DNA of 64,000 bases, taken from positions 1 through 64,000 of the forward strand of contig NZ_JACLZC010000002.1 of NCBI RefSeq assembly GCF_016901735.1. Direction: 5' to 3'. How positions within the stretch are numbered: the first letter of the stretch is position 1; every line of letters begins with the position of its first letter. Source of the stretch: Pseudoflavonifractor phocaeensis. Lineage in GTDB: Bacteria; Bacillota; Clostridia; Oscillospirales; Oscillospiraceae. The notes below the pieces were generated by a model, which saw only the letters and a program-made list of their open reading frames with translations, was not told the origin of the DNA and made no database searches. This document shows positions 8,997 through 17,290 of the stretch, piece by piece. Position numbers and translations under genes: made by a program.

Positions 8997-9836
8997 AGCG
9001 AATTCAAAAGTTTTTTCAAGCAAGTTGGCGGCAACGAAGGCAATAAATGCAAATACAATATCCGATTAGATACCTACGGTTGCGGCTGTCAGCACAACTG
9101 CAATTACTGCTATGCTCGTTCACTGCTCCATTTTCGCGGATTATGGGATGCCGAACATCCTCGTGTTGCAGACATTGAAAAGATTCGACGGAAAATTCAA
9201 AGCCTGCCCTCCGGCAGTATTATCAGACTGGGTGGTATGACCGACTGTTTCCAACCTTGTGAGCTTCAATACCATCTTACTTATCAGGTTATAAAAGAAA
9301 TGAACCTGCATCGGATCGGCTACCTCATTGTTACAAAATCAGCTCTTCTAACTTTACCGGAATACTTGGAAGTTCTGGACAAAGAGCTGGCTCATATCCA
9401 AATTACTGTAACCTGCTTGGATAACGAACGAACAGCCCAATATGAAAAAGCCAGTCCTCCCTCTCAGCGCATCCATGCCATACAAACTCTACAGTCACGC
9501 GGTTTTGATGTAGCAATTCGTCTGAGTCCTCTTATCGAAGAATACATGGACTTTGATGCTCTTAATTCGTTGGGTATTGAACGATGCGTTATTGAATTTT
9601 TGCGTGTCAATTCCTGGATTAAGCAGTGGTTTCAAGGTGTGGATTTTTCCCGATACCTTGTGCGGCAAAGTGGTTATTGGCATCTTCCTTTGGAAGAAAA
9701 GCAACGTATTGTAGAAAAAATACATATTCCCCAAAAAACGATTTGTGAGGATGTAACGGAGCATTATCAGTTCTGGAGAGATTTTGTCAATCCGAACAAG
9801 GAAGATTGTTGCAACCTTCAGAAGATAAATCCCTGA
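8997..9836 (+). pseudogene. Radical SAM protein lacking a start codon
   Basis: The frame reads SEFKSFFKQVGGNEG..., then has the radical SAM cluster motif CQHNCNYC (Cx3Cx2C, about residue 31 onward), GGMTDCFQP and a TIM-barrel-like remainder, ending at TGA 9836. This resembles spore-photolyase-like radical SAM proteins carried by conjugative elements. A TAA (8994 to 8996) lies immediately before the AGC codon where the family's N terminus would begin. No in-frame ATG, GTG or TTG occurs before the cluster motif, and the first ATG (9237) is past it, so a protein started there could not bind the 4Fe-4S cluster. The likely ancestral start ATG next to the GAGGTGAT sequence appears to have been lost by a small deletion. 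The gene is probably inactive unless a non-canonical start is used. Confidence 0.7.
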
Positions 9837-9861
9837 TATATTTACTTCTGTTATTTTCAAA

Positions 9862-9940
9862 AGCGTCAGGAAGGCGTATCAATGGCGTCTTCCTGACGCT
9901 CCAACATCTAAAAGGCGCTCTGATGACGCCTTTTGGCGTC
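9862..9940 (+). promoter_or_regulatory. Two or three alternative hairpins before the next gene
   Basis: AGCGTCAGGAAG (9862 to 9873) pairs with CTTCCTGACGCT (9889 to 9900). Next, AAAAGGCG (9910 to 9917) can pair with CGCCTTTT (9927 to 9934), or GACGCC (9925 to 9930) can pair with GGCGTC (9935 to 9940); the last two are mutually exclusive. The run ends only a few bases before the ribosome binding site of the gene at 9959, so a switch or attenuator is possible. Confidence 0.4.
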
Positions 9941-9958
9941 AAAAAAGGAGGTGAGCTC

Positions 9959-10486
9959 ATGAAGACCAGGGCTGAAATCTACGGAAATGAAGCTGCAACG
10001 CTGCTGCGGACGGTGACTATGTATCCTGGTCTCAGCCAGCAGCAGCTTCTTTGCTTTCACCCTGGCAAGTCTGAAACAGCGAAAGCCTTGCTTTCCCATC
10101 TGGAAAGGCAGGGCCGCATTTTCCAAAGTGATAACGGCGGATATTTTCCTGCCGGTTATTCCCCCAAAGCTGATCAGGCGCTTATCAAGGCGGTGTGGGT
10201 CCTTTTGGATTTCATTCAGCAGGCTGATTATCATGCACCTGCGGAGTTTCCTGTCAAACTGGTCTTTTTCGCCGACGGGGAGCTGTATGAAGTCGCCTAT
10301 GTCGCCCATGGACAGGAAGCGTTAGTCTGTCATGCCCTACGGGGCAACAAGGGCGGTAGCCGCCGCATCATCGTGGTCGATTCTCCGACACAGATTGCCA
10401 AAATCGACTGTCCCGACATATCCGGTTTTTGCACCGTATCCCAAGATGGACAAACCCAGTATTTCAAGAAAGCAGGAGGCACATGA
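9959..10486 (+). CDS. Conjugative-element winged-helix-like protein, unknown function
   Basis: A 175-residue protein. The ATG at 9959 follows AAGGAGGTGAG, while the upstream in-frame extension runs through the hairpin region and is not used. Residues 1 to 60 (AEIYGNEAATLLRTVTMYPGLSQQQLLCFHPGKSETAKALLSHLERQGRIFQ, broken here only for description) have the pattern of a winged helix, and the remainder forms a small alpha/beta domain. Proteins of this type occur between the radical SAM and VirD4 genes of clostridial elements, but I do not know a demonstrated function. The next gene follows within 4 bases. Confidence 0.6.
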   Translation: MKTRAEIYGNEAATLLRTVTMYPGLSQQQLLCFHPGKSETAKALLSHLERQGRIFQSDNGGYFPAGYSPKADQALIKAVWVLLDFIQQADYHAPAEFPVKLVFFADGELYEVAYVAHGQEALVCHALRGNKGGSRRIIVVDSPTQIAKIDCPDISGFCTVSQDGQTQYFKKAGGT

Positions 10487-10489
10487 TTT

Positions 10490-11152
10490 TTGGACCGAAA
10501 ACTGATTTCCCGCAGAATAGGGAGCATTCTCGACGATATATCCCGTTTGAGTAATGCGCTGTATGCGATGGACACAACAGACATCCAACGCTATCCCGAT
10601 AATTACGAAATTCTCTCTACCGATGCTGCGCTTCGGGCGGAACGGATCGCCTGCCGGCTGCGGCATTTGATATATTCCAGCACCTCCATCCAGAAGGGAG
10701 AGTATCTCCAATCCGCCAGCGTGGCGCAGGGCATCTCGATAACCTATGAAAACGGGGTCCTGGAAGTGACCCTTCCCGGGCTTCTCCCGAAGCGCCGGCA
10801 ACGGCAAAGTTCCGAGTTCCTGTTAGACCCGCTCTATTTCGCTCTGGAGCAGTACGCAAAGGAACAGCCTCTCCCCCATTACCGGAATTGTGTTGTCTGC
10901 TTTGCCCAAGTTTACGATCAAACACTTTCCACCAGGCGGGTGCGTGATTATGACAATCTGGAGGAAAAGCAGTTACTGGATCTGTTGTCCACCTTTGTGA
11001 TGGCCGATGATACCGGTTTGCTATGCGACGCCTATAATACCACAGAGCTGGGAGAGCAGGACTGCACCAAGATCTTTGTCATGGAAAAAAAGCGGTTTCC
11101 CCAATGGCTTGCAGAGCGCAAAGAGAGCTTGAAAACCATCTCGGATTTTTGA
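10490..11152 (+). CDS. Conjugative-element protein of unknown function (220 aa)
   Basis: I start at the TTG at 10490, which follows AGGAGG by 9 bases; no ATG fits. The N-terminal 70 residues are helical (RIGSILDDISRLSNALYAMD), and the C-terminal part (NCVVCFAQVYD...DYDNLEEKQLLDLLSTFVMADD...) is alpha/beta. The C-terminal stretch resembles Holliday-junction-resolvase-like folds in spacing of its acidic residues, but I would not assign that activity. It is separated from the previous gene by three bases and so is co-transcribed with it. Confidence 0.55.
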   Translation: MDRKLISRRIGSILDDISRLSNALYAMDTTDIQRYPDNYEILSTDAALRAERIACRLRHLIYSSTSIQKGEYLQSASVAQGISITYENGVLEVTLPGLLPKRRQRQSSEFLLDPLYFALEQYAKEQPLPHYRNCVVCFAQVYDQTLSTRRVRDYDNLEEKQLLDLLSTFVMADDTGLLCDAYNTTELGEQDCTKIFVMEKKRFPQWLAERKESLKTISDF

Positions 11153-11240
11153 GCCTTTTGGCCCTTATTTTTCCCGACATACCTTGATGGCACAAAAAAG
11201 CCCGGATTTTCAACGCTTCCAGACTTGCGCCACCGTAGAA

Positions 11241-11282
11241 TTTTACCGAAGTTCTCAGTCATCACGGTAAAAAAACAATTCA
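11241..11282 (+). other. Inverted repeat in the 146-bp gap before the frameshifted gene
   Basis: TTTTACCG (11241 to 11248) pairs with CGGTAAAA (11275 to 11282), just upstream of the GGGAGGTG ribosome binding site at 11286. It may be an operator or an mRNA structure. I see no convincing promoter in this gap. Confidence 0.3.
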
Positions 11283-11298
11283 CAAGGGAGGTGATCAC

Positions 11299-12422
11299 TT
11301 GGGAAAAGCAGCCGGACATTTCCACAGCCGGACACGCTCCCATTCCGGCTTCTGGCGTTGACGGCCATCTCTGGAGAGTTCCCCACCAGCCAGCTCAACC
11401 GTCTCCCAGCCAGTCCTTACTATTTGGAGTCGGTTGTGACCGATCTGAAAAAGAGCGGGCTACTCCGCACCTATTACCGAGACAAACTCCGCGGCTATCG
11501 TTTAGGCGTTCGCGCCAAAAACAGGCTGCTGGACAACTGGCCTGAGCGTTTTGCTCCCTATCTGACAGGCGATACCGACACCAACCGGCTGAAAAGCGAG
11601 ATTGGGCGTCGGCTTCGTCTTCACCGTCTGGCAGAAACCTATGTCACGATGGACAATGCTGGGGTGGGACTTTTCCAAGATGAAAAACCAAAGGTTTTTG
11701 CCCCGCAGGGCTATTCCGATGGGGCCGTGGAGCACCCCTCATTTTACAGTTCCCGTGAAGTCAAGGAGATGGGGGTGGATACCACGCAGATCCGCAGTTC
11801 TCGCTTCACTGGGGTGCTCCTTACCTCCAGCGGCATCTATGTTACTTACAACAGCAGCGCAGCTCTGATGAAATGGCGCTACAAGTCCGAGATGCGGGTA
11901 AAGGCTCTGATGTGGAGCGTTCTGTGTCAGCAGCGCCTCGCCGGGCAATACAATGCAGACGCTGTGCAGGGGGTCGTTCTGGGGGAAAGCATGGAACTCG
12001 CTTACCAGATGCTGACCAGCACTGGCGGCGCCAAACATGACTATTTCATGCTGGACGGAAGCTACGACCATTTTTTCTTTTTTACCAACGACCATCAGGG
12101 AGAAGTGCTGCTGGCCTTGTTGTGCGATTGCGCCAAGACAGCGCAGCTCAACGACATCTTGAAGCAGGGCCTTACAACCGGGGCTGCGAGCCGGGCCGTC
12201 GAACACGATGCCTTTGAAGCGGATGGAACACCTGTTTTATTTTGCTACTTCTTCGATTTGCCCAGAATTGCACGCTTCAACAGCGCCCTCGATCTTATGG
12301 ACAGTTCCGGGACGATCATTTGCTTTGATTTTCAGGCAGATGTGCTGCGGCGCTACTGCGGCAGCAGGGTGCGCTTTCAAACCATTGACTTCATCAAATT
12401 TGAGAGGAGGTTCTTCCCATAA
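11299..12422 (+). pseudogene. Conjugative-element replication-relaxation-like protein, frameshifted near its start
   Basis: GGGAGGTG followed by TTG at 11299 opens a frame reading MGKAAGHFHSRTRSHSGFW that stops at TGA 11359. The rest of the protein (LTAISGEFPTSQLNRLP..., 354 residues) is in another frame from 11358 to the TAA at 12422. One missing G in TTCTGGCGTTGACG (about 11352 to 11357) would join them into one protein of about 374 residues. The N-terminal part has winged-helix character (SQLNRLPASPYYLESVVTDLKKSGLLRTYYRD). The TGA and the TTG overlap, so re-initiation by translational coupling could still make most of the protein. It precedes the VirD4 gene and may regulate transfer or replication; that is inference. 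Confidence 0.6.
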
Positions 12423-14341
12423 ACAAAAAGAAAATGATTGCCTGCCTGATGGCTGCTCCTTTGGCCATCCTCGCCATTCTCTATTCTGGCGGCTTTCTGG
12501 GGCAGATATTGGGCAATTACGCAGCTTGGAAACAGGGCGGCGGCGTTCCCGGGGACGGCACATCTCCGGTGGCGGCGTCGCCCGACTTTTTTACCTGCCT
12601 GACCTCAGTGCTGCGCCCTCCCTATGGGGTATACGGCGTCCTGATCTGCATCGGCCTGCTGGCTATCCTGCTCCTGATGGTGATGAAGATGGGCTACAGC
12701 GATACGGGCGAATATGATACCGACCGGAATTTCATCTATTCGGCCAAGGGAACCTATGGCACCTCTGGTTGGATGAGCCGCAAGGAGATGGCGGGTGTGC
12801 TCGATTTGGTGCCCGACCTTCGCAAGCATAAAGGTGTTGTGCTGGGAATGCTAGATGGGAAAGCGGTCTGCATCCCTGAAAATCCCAAAACCAACGGCAA
12901 TCTGGCCGTATACGGCTCCAGCGGCAGCATGAAAACCCGATCCTTCTGCATGAACCGCATCCTGCAGGCGGTGATTCGCGGGGAATCCCTGATCATTTCT
13001 GACCCCAAAAGCGAGCTCTACGAAAAATCCAGCGAGTACCTGCGCGATCAAGGCTACTGTGTCAAGGTGTTCAATCTGGTACTCCCGGAAAACTCGGACA
13101 GCTGGAACTGCCTTTCCGAAGTGGAAGGGCAGGAACTGATGGCCCAACTCTTTGTGGATATCATCATCAAGAACACCAACAGTACCGGCAAGGGCGACCA
13201 CTTCTGGGACAGCTGCGAAATGAATCTGCTGAAAGCCCTTGTCCTTTATGTGGATCAGAGTTATGCAGCGGAGAACCGCAATATCGGTGAGGTGTACCGC
13301 TTACTGACGCTGAACGGAGAGTCCGATCTCGACAATCTGTTCGATGTTCTGCCTCCCACTCATCCTGCCAAAGCTCCGTACAGTCTGTTCAAGCAGGCCA
13401 GCGATACTGTGCGCAGCGGTGTCATCATCGGTCTGGGTTCCCGCCTGCAGGTATTCCAGTCAGAACTGATCAAGAAAATTACCACCCGGGATGAAATCGA
13501 TCTGGAACTGCCCGGCCAGGAGCGGTGCGCCTACTTCCTTGTTACCAGTGACCAGGACAGTACCTTTGATTTTCTGGCAAGTCTGTTTCTCTCTTTCTGC
13601 TTTATCAAGCTGGTTCGGTATGCGGACAAAAACTGTGAGGGAGGCAGGCTCCCGATTCCTGTCCACATTTTGGGAGAAGAGCTTACCGCCTGCGGCACCA
13701 TCCCTGATCTCTCGCGGCGACTCAGTGTGATTCGCTCTCGCAACATTTCCATGAGCTGCGTGTTCCAAAATCTAGCGGGCCTTCAGAACCGCTACCCGCT
13801 CAATCTCTGGCAGGAAATTCTGGGCAACTGCGACGCGCAACTCTTTCCGGGCTGCACGGACGGCCTTACAGCCGAGTTTATCTCCGAGCGCACCGGTCTG
13901 GCCTCGGTGTCAGTATCCAGCAAATCCAAGCAGCTGGGCACTTGGCGCATTTCCAACTACACTCCGGAATTCCGGGAAACTTCTGGCGTTGGCAAACGGC
14001 CTGTGCTCACCCCGGATGAAGTGCTGCGATTGCCCATCACGCAGGCTCTGGTCATCATCCGCGGTCAGAAGGTACTTAAAGTTGACAAGATGGACTACTC
14101 CAAGCACCCGGAGGCGCCTAAGCTCCATTCTTGCAAAGCCTCTTCCCACATTCCTGAATGGCGGCAGATGGAGCAGGAACAGCCGGCTGCCCCTGTTGCT
14201 CCTCCCCCGCCGCCCGCCGCCCCGAAAAAGCCGGCACGAAAAAAGCCCAAGCCTTCCGCTCCTGCTGCTGACGTGAAAAAACCTGGAGCCAAACCCCCGG
14301 AGGGCATTGTTTCAACCGACAAGGATTCGATCCTTTCGTAA
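12419..14341 (+). CDS. virD4: VirD4/TraG-type coupling ATPase with an ATA at the expected start
   Basis: A T4SS coupling protein of 635 residues if started at ATG 12434. It has two N-terminal membrane helices (about 5 to 25 and 65 to 85), Walker A GSSGSMKT (161 to 168, with the family's usual methionine in place of glycine), IISDPKSELYE, a TraM-recognition part around RLSVIRSRNISMSCVFQNLAGLQ, and a proline/lysine-rich tail (about 580 to 625). GAGGAGG (12404 to 12410) is 8 bases before ATAAACAAAAAG, which reads I/MNKKKMIACL. The natural start is therefore probably 12419, where ATG has become ATA; the change keeps the upstream stop codon, since TGA would have become TAA. From ATG 12434 the spacing to the ribosome binding site is too long, so expression may be reduced. 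Its job is to deliver the relaxase-DNA complex to the channel. Confidence 0.85.
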   Translation: MNKKKMIACLMAAPLAILAILYSGGFLGQILGNYAAWKQGGGVPGDGTSPVAASPDFFTCLTSVLRPPYGVYGVLICIGLLAILLLMVMKMGYSDTGEYDTDRNFIYSAKGTYGTSGWMSRKEMAGVLDLVPDLRKHKGVVLGMLDGKAVCIPENPKTNGNLAVYGSSGSMKTRSFCMNRILQAVIRGESLIISDPKSELYEKSSEYLRDQGYCVKVFNLVLPENSDSWNCLSEVEGQELMAQLFVDIIIKNTNSTGKGDHFWDSCEMNLLKALVLYVDQSYAAENRNIGEVYRLLTLNGESDLDNLFDVLPPTHPAKAPYSLFKQASDTVRSGVIIGLGSRLQVFQSELIKKITTRDEIDLELPGQERCAYFLVTSDQDSTFDFLASLFLSFCFIKLVRYADKNCEGGRLPIPVHILGEELTACGTIPDLSRRLSVIRSRNISMSCVFQNLAGLQNRYPLNLWQEILGNCDAQLFPGCTDGLTAEFISERTGLASVSVSSKSKQLGTWRISNYTPEFRETSGVGKRPVLTPDEVLRLPITQALVIIRGQKVLKVDKMDYSKHPEAPKLHSCKASSHIPEWRQMEQEQPAAPVAPPPPPAAPKKPARKKPKPSAPAADVKKPGAKPPEGIVSTDKDSILS

Positions 14342-14369
14342 TACACCAAATTAAGGAGGTTTTACTTAT

Positions 14370-15929
14370 ATGGCAACCAAGAAAAAGGAACTTTTGGAAC
14401 AGGAGACCCCTGTTTCTAAGACCACTGCATTGGAAGATTCCCCCGTCCCCCCCGAGGATATGGCCTCTCCTGATGCCGCCCCGGTTGACGGCGAGGACCT
14501 GAACGCTCTGTTGGCCGCTATGGATCAGCCCGACAGCGCACCCCCTTCCGATGATTCCACCGGTGATTTGCCGGAGCTTACGGAAGCCGAAATGTTCGGC
14601 GATGATGCTGTGAGCAGCGACGCGGCCGCCGCCGAGGCTCCTTCTGACGAGAACACAGACTTCGAGCAGGACGATGAGGCAACGGCTGACGGCGACGGAG
14701 ATCTCCCCGCAGAGGAAGACAGCGCAGGTGACGATACCGCTGCCTCTGAGCCGAATTCCCAGGCCGTCGAAGAAACGCCTGCCGCAAAGCCCAAGCGCAC
14801 CTCCCGCAAGAAGAAGGTGTCGGATACCGCCGCCGAGGCGGAAACCTCTGTTCCGCAGGCAGACGCTGAGCCGCTTCCGATGGATGAGGCCCCGGCTGAG
14901 GATACTACTGCGGAGGGTGAACCCGTTTTGGAGGATGATCCCGTTCTGGTGGAGGAGCAGGTGCCTGAAGCCGCCACTCCCCGGGCGCCCGCTCGCCGGC
15001 GGAGTGTGCAGACGCGCCGTGAGCCCTCTATTCTGACCATCCGCAGCCGTGAGGATGTAGAGACGGCGGAAGACCGTGAGGATGTCATCTGGCATGAGAT
15101 TCACAACGCCTACCGTACCCGCCGTATTCTGACGGGCCAGCTGGGCGGAATCGAGCAGCTGGACAACCGTAAGACGGTGGCCGTGGTGGACTACAAGGGT
15201 TTCCGCATCATCATTCCCATCAAGGAAATGATGATCAACCTGGGCCGCAGCCCTTCCGGCCAGGACTACGCCGACCTGATGCTGCGCCAGAACAAGATCC
15301 TGGGCAACATGCTGGGCGCTGACATCGACGTTGTGGTGCGGGGCATTGACTCCAAGACCCGCAGCGTGGTCGCCAGTCGCCGGGAGGCGATGATGCGTAA
15401 GCGCCAGATTTTCTACTTCGATTTGGATGCTGACGGCATGTACCGTATCTACGAGGGCCGCATTGTGCAGGCCCGTGTGATTGCTGTGGCCGAGAAAGTC
15501 ATCCGCGTGGAAGTGTTCGGCGTCGAGTGCTCCATCCTGGCTCGGGATCTGGCCTGGGACTGGATTGGCGACGCCCATGAGCGGTTTGCTGTGGGCGATG
15601 AGGTGCTGGTCCGCATCCTCAGCGTGCGGCGCGAGAGTCCGGAAGACCTGAGCATCCGGGCTGACATCAAGAGCACTTCGGAAAACACCGACCGGGACAA
15701 CCTGCAGAAGTGCCGCATCCAGGGCAAGTACGCCGGCAAGGTCACCGATGTCCACAAGGGCGTCGTCTATGTCAGGCTTTCCAACGGCGTCAATGCGGTG
15801 GCCCACTCCTGCTACGACTACCGGATGCCCGGGAAAAAGGATGATGTGTCCTTTGCCGTCACCCGCCTGGACATGGAGCGTGGCGTAGCCGTAGGCATCA
15901 TCACGCGGATCATCCGGCAGAACCTATAA
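14370..15929 (+). CDS. Acidic-tailed S1-domain RNA-binding-like protein
   Basis: A 519-residue protein with AAGGAGG 10 bases before its ATG. Residues 1 to 210 are low-complexity, rich in Asp, Glu, Ala and Pro with one basic patch (KPKRTSRKKK). The rest is ordered; the segments GRIVQARVIAVAEKVIRVEVFGVECSI and QGKYAGKVTDVHKGVVYVRLSNGVNAVAHS are S1/OB-fold repeats. Such proteins are regular members of clostridial conjugative operons, and a nucleic-acid-binding accessory role is likely. The acidic tail could act as a DNA-mimic or a protein-binding region. It is the last gene before a strong terminator. Confidence 0.65.
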   Translation: MATKKKELLEQETPVSKTTALEDSPVPPEDMASPDAAPVDGEDLNALLAAMDQPDSAPPSDDSTGDLPELTEAEMFGDDAVSSDAAAAEAPSDENTDFEQDDEATADGDGDLPAEEDSAGDDTAASEPNSQAVEETPAAKPKRTSRKKKVSDTAAEAETSVPQADAEPLPMDEAPAEDTTAEGEPVLEDDPVLVEEQVPEAATPRAPARRRSVQTRREPSILTIRSREDVETAEDREDVIWHEIHNAYRTRRILTGQLGGIEQLDNRKTVAVVDYKGFRIIIPIKEMMINLGRSPSGQDYADLMLRQNKILGNMLGADIDVVVRGIDSKTRSVVASRREAMMRKRQIFYFDLDADGMYRIYEGRIVQARVIAVAEKVIRVEVFGVECSILARDLAWDWIGDAHERFAVGDEVLVRILSVRRESPEDLSIRADIKSTSENTDRDNLQKCRIQGKYAGKVTDVHKGVVYVRLSNGVNAVAHSCYDYRMPGKKDDVSFAVTRLDMERGVAVGIITRIIRQNL

Positions 15930-15937
15930 TGTAAAGT

Positions 15938-15982
15938 CGCCTGGGATGTACTGAATGCGTACTTCCCAGGCGGTCTTTTCTC
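15938..15982 (+). terminator. Intrinsic terminator closing the transfer operon
   Basis: CGCCTGGGA (15938 to 15946) pairs with TCCCAGGCG (15964 to 15972), with an inner GTAC/GTAC pair, followed by GTCTTTTCTC. It separates the VirD4/S1 operon from the defence module. Confidence 0.75.
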
Positions 15983-16032
15983 AAAGCATTCTCCTTAAAT
16001 CCTTTTCTCAAAGTTTTTATTTTTAATTTTCG

Positions 16033-16061
16033 TTGATTTTTCACAAAAACGAGGATATAAT
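16033..16061 (+). promoter_or_regulatory. Promoter of the RloAB-type module
   Basis: TTGATT (16033 to 16038) and TATAAT (16056 to 16061) are separated by 17 bases in an AT-rich stretch, 32 bases before the ATG at 16093, with AGGAGG in between. Confidence 0.7.
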
Positions 16062-16092
16062 ATAAATAATCAAGGGTTTAGGAGGTTGTTTT

Positions 16093-17289
16093 ATGCTGAT
16101 TCAATTTAGTGTAGAGAACTATCTCTCCATCAAAGATAAAGTCGTTCTGTCTATGCTTGCCAGCAGAGATACTGAACATCCGGAACACCTCATTGCAGAT
16201 GGAAACAAAAACTATTTGAAGTCCACTGTCATTTATGGAGCCAATGCTTCCGGAAAATCCAATGTTCTGAATGCGTTTTGGTTCATGGTTAATTATGTCC
16301 TGACTTCACATAACCAGCAGGTCCATAAGGCCATTGAACGTTCTCCCTTCAAGTTTGACCAGGAAACCCCTGTTCGCCCCAGCAGCTTCGAGGTCATCTT
16401 CACCGCCAATGGTATCCGGTATGCCTATGGTTTTTCTGTGACGGATAGAGCTGTTGTGGAGGAATATCTGTACTACTACCCCAACGGCAGACAGGCACTT
16501 ATTTTTGAGCGGAAAGATACCACGGATTTTCGTTTCACAGTGGATATTGAGGAACAGAATACGCTCAAAGAGCGCACCTCGGCCAATAAACTTTATCTAT
16601 CTGTTGCATCAAACTGGAGCTACTCCAAGGTAATCCCTGTGTTGGAATGGTTTGCCTCCTGCCAAATTATCACCAAATATTCGGTTGCGGATGCCTATGG
16701 TCTGGAAGCAGAACAGCTCAAAGATGATGACTACCGGCGTGTGATCGCTTCTATGCTGCGAGTCGCAGATTTTGGGATACAGTCCCTCCAGATGCGTGAT
16801 TCAGAACCCATACCTTCCCAGCGCGGCGATGTATTCCCCAATATTGAGGCTGTCCACACGGTACAGGATTCCGAAGGAAACGCCTCCTCTTATACGTTGA
16901 ACATGACGGAAGAATCGGATGGTACCAACAGCTATTTTAAGCTGATTGGTATTGTAAAAAAGGCCTTGGATCAGGGAACGCTGCTTGTTGCTGATGAGAT
17001 GGACGCTCACCTGCATCCTCTTCTGACAAAGCATCTGGTCTCCCTGTTTAACAGCGTGGAATTCAACCCCAATGGGGCACAGCTGATCTTCACATCACAC
17101 AATACCAATCTTCTGGATTTGGATGTGCTGCGCAGAGATCAGATCTGGTTTACCGAAAAGGACGAACAGACTGCGGCCACTGATTTGTTTTCCCTTTATG
17201 ATTTTTCCATTCGCAAAGATACCAAAGTCGAGAAGGGCTATTTGATTGGCCGCTATGGTGCGATTCCCTTTATCAAGGGAGGGTTGTAA
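16093..17289 (+). CDS. rloA: RloA/AbiLi-type AAA ATPase (defence)
   Basis: A 398-residue ATPase of the AAA_15/AAA_21 kind. It starts with LIQFSVENYLSIKDK, has Walker A GANASGKS at residues 49 to 56, a Walker B region LLVADEMDAHLHP and a downstream FTSHNTNLLD histidine switch, and ends with IGRYGAIPFIKGGL. This architecture is that of the RloA/AbiLi ATPases, which pair with a second RloB/AbiLii protein in phage-defence systems. The gene has its own TTGATT/TATAAT promoter and is bracketed by terminators and by the two halves of the transfer operon. It therefore looks like cargo inserted into the element. No key ATPase residue appears to be missing. Confidence 0.85.
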   Translation: MLIQFSVENYLSIKDKVVLSMLASRDTEHPEHLIADGNKNYLKSTVIYGANASGKSNVLNAFWFMVNYVLTSHNQQVHKAIERSPFKFDQETPVRPSSFEVIFTANGIRYAYGFSVTDRAVVEEYLYYYPNGRQALIFERKDTTDFRFTVDIEEQNTLKERTSANKLYLSVASNWSYSKVIPVLEWFASCQIITKYSVADAYGLEAEQLKDDDYRRVIASMLRVADFGIQSLQMRDSEPIPSQRGDVFPNIEAVHTVQDSEGNASSYTLNMTEESDGTNSYFKLIGIVKKALDQGTLLVADEMDAHLHPLLTKHLVSLFNSVEFNPNGAQLIFTSHNTNLLDLDVLRRDQIWFTEKDEQTAATDLFSLYDFSIRKDTKVEKGYLIGRYGAIPFIKGGL

Positions 17290-17290
17290 G

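Noticed and set aside
9862..9940. A CRISPR-like repeat, because GGCGTC recurs several times
   Set aside because: The repeats are only six bases, irregularly spaced and explained by hairpin pairing.
14118..15806. A 562-codon open frame on the minus strand opposite VirD4 and the S1 protein
   Set aside because: The translation has no recognisable domain and no ribosome binding site, and the plus-strand genes are clearly real.
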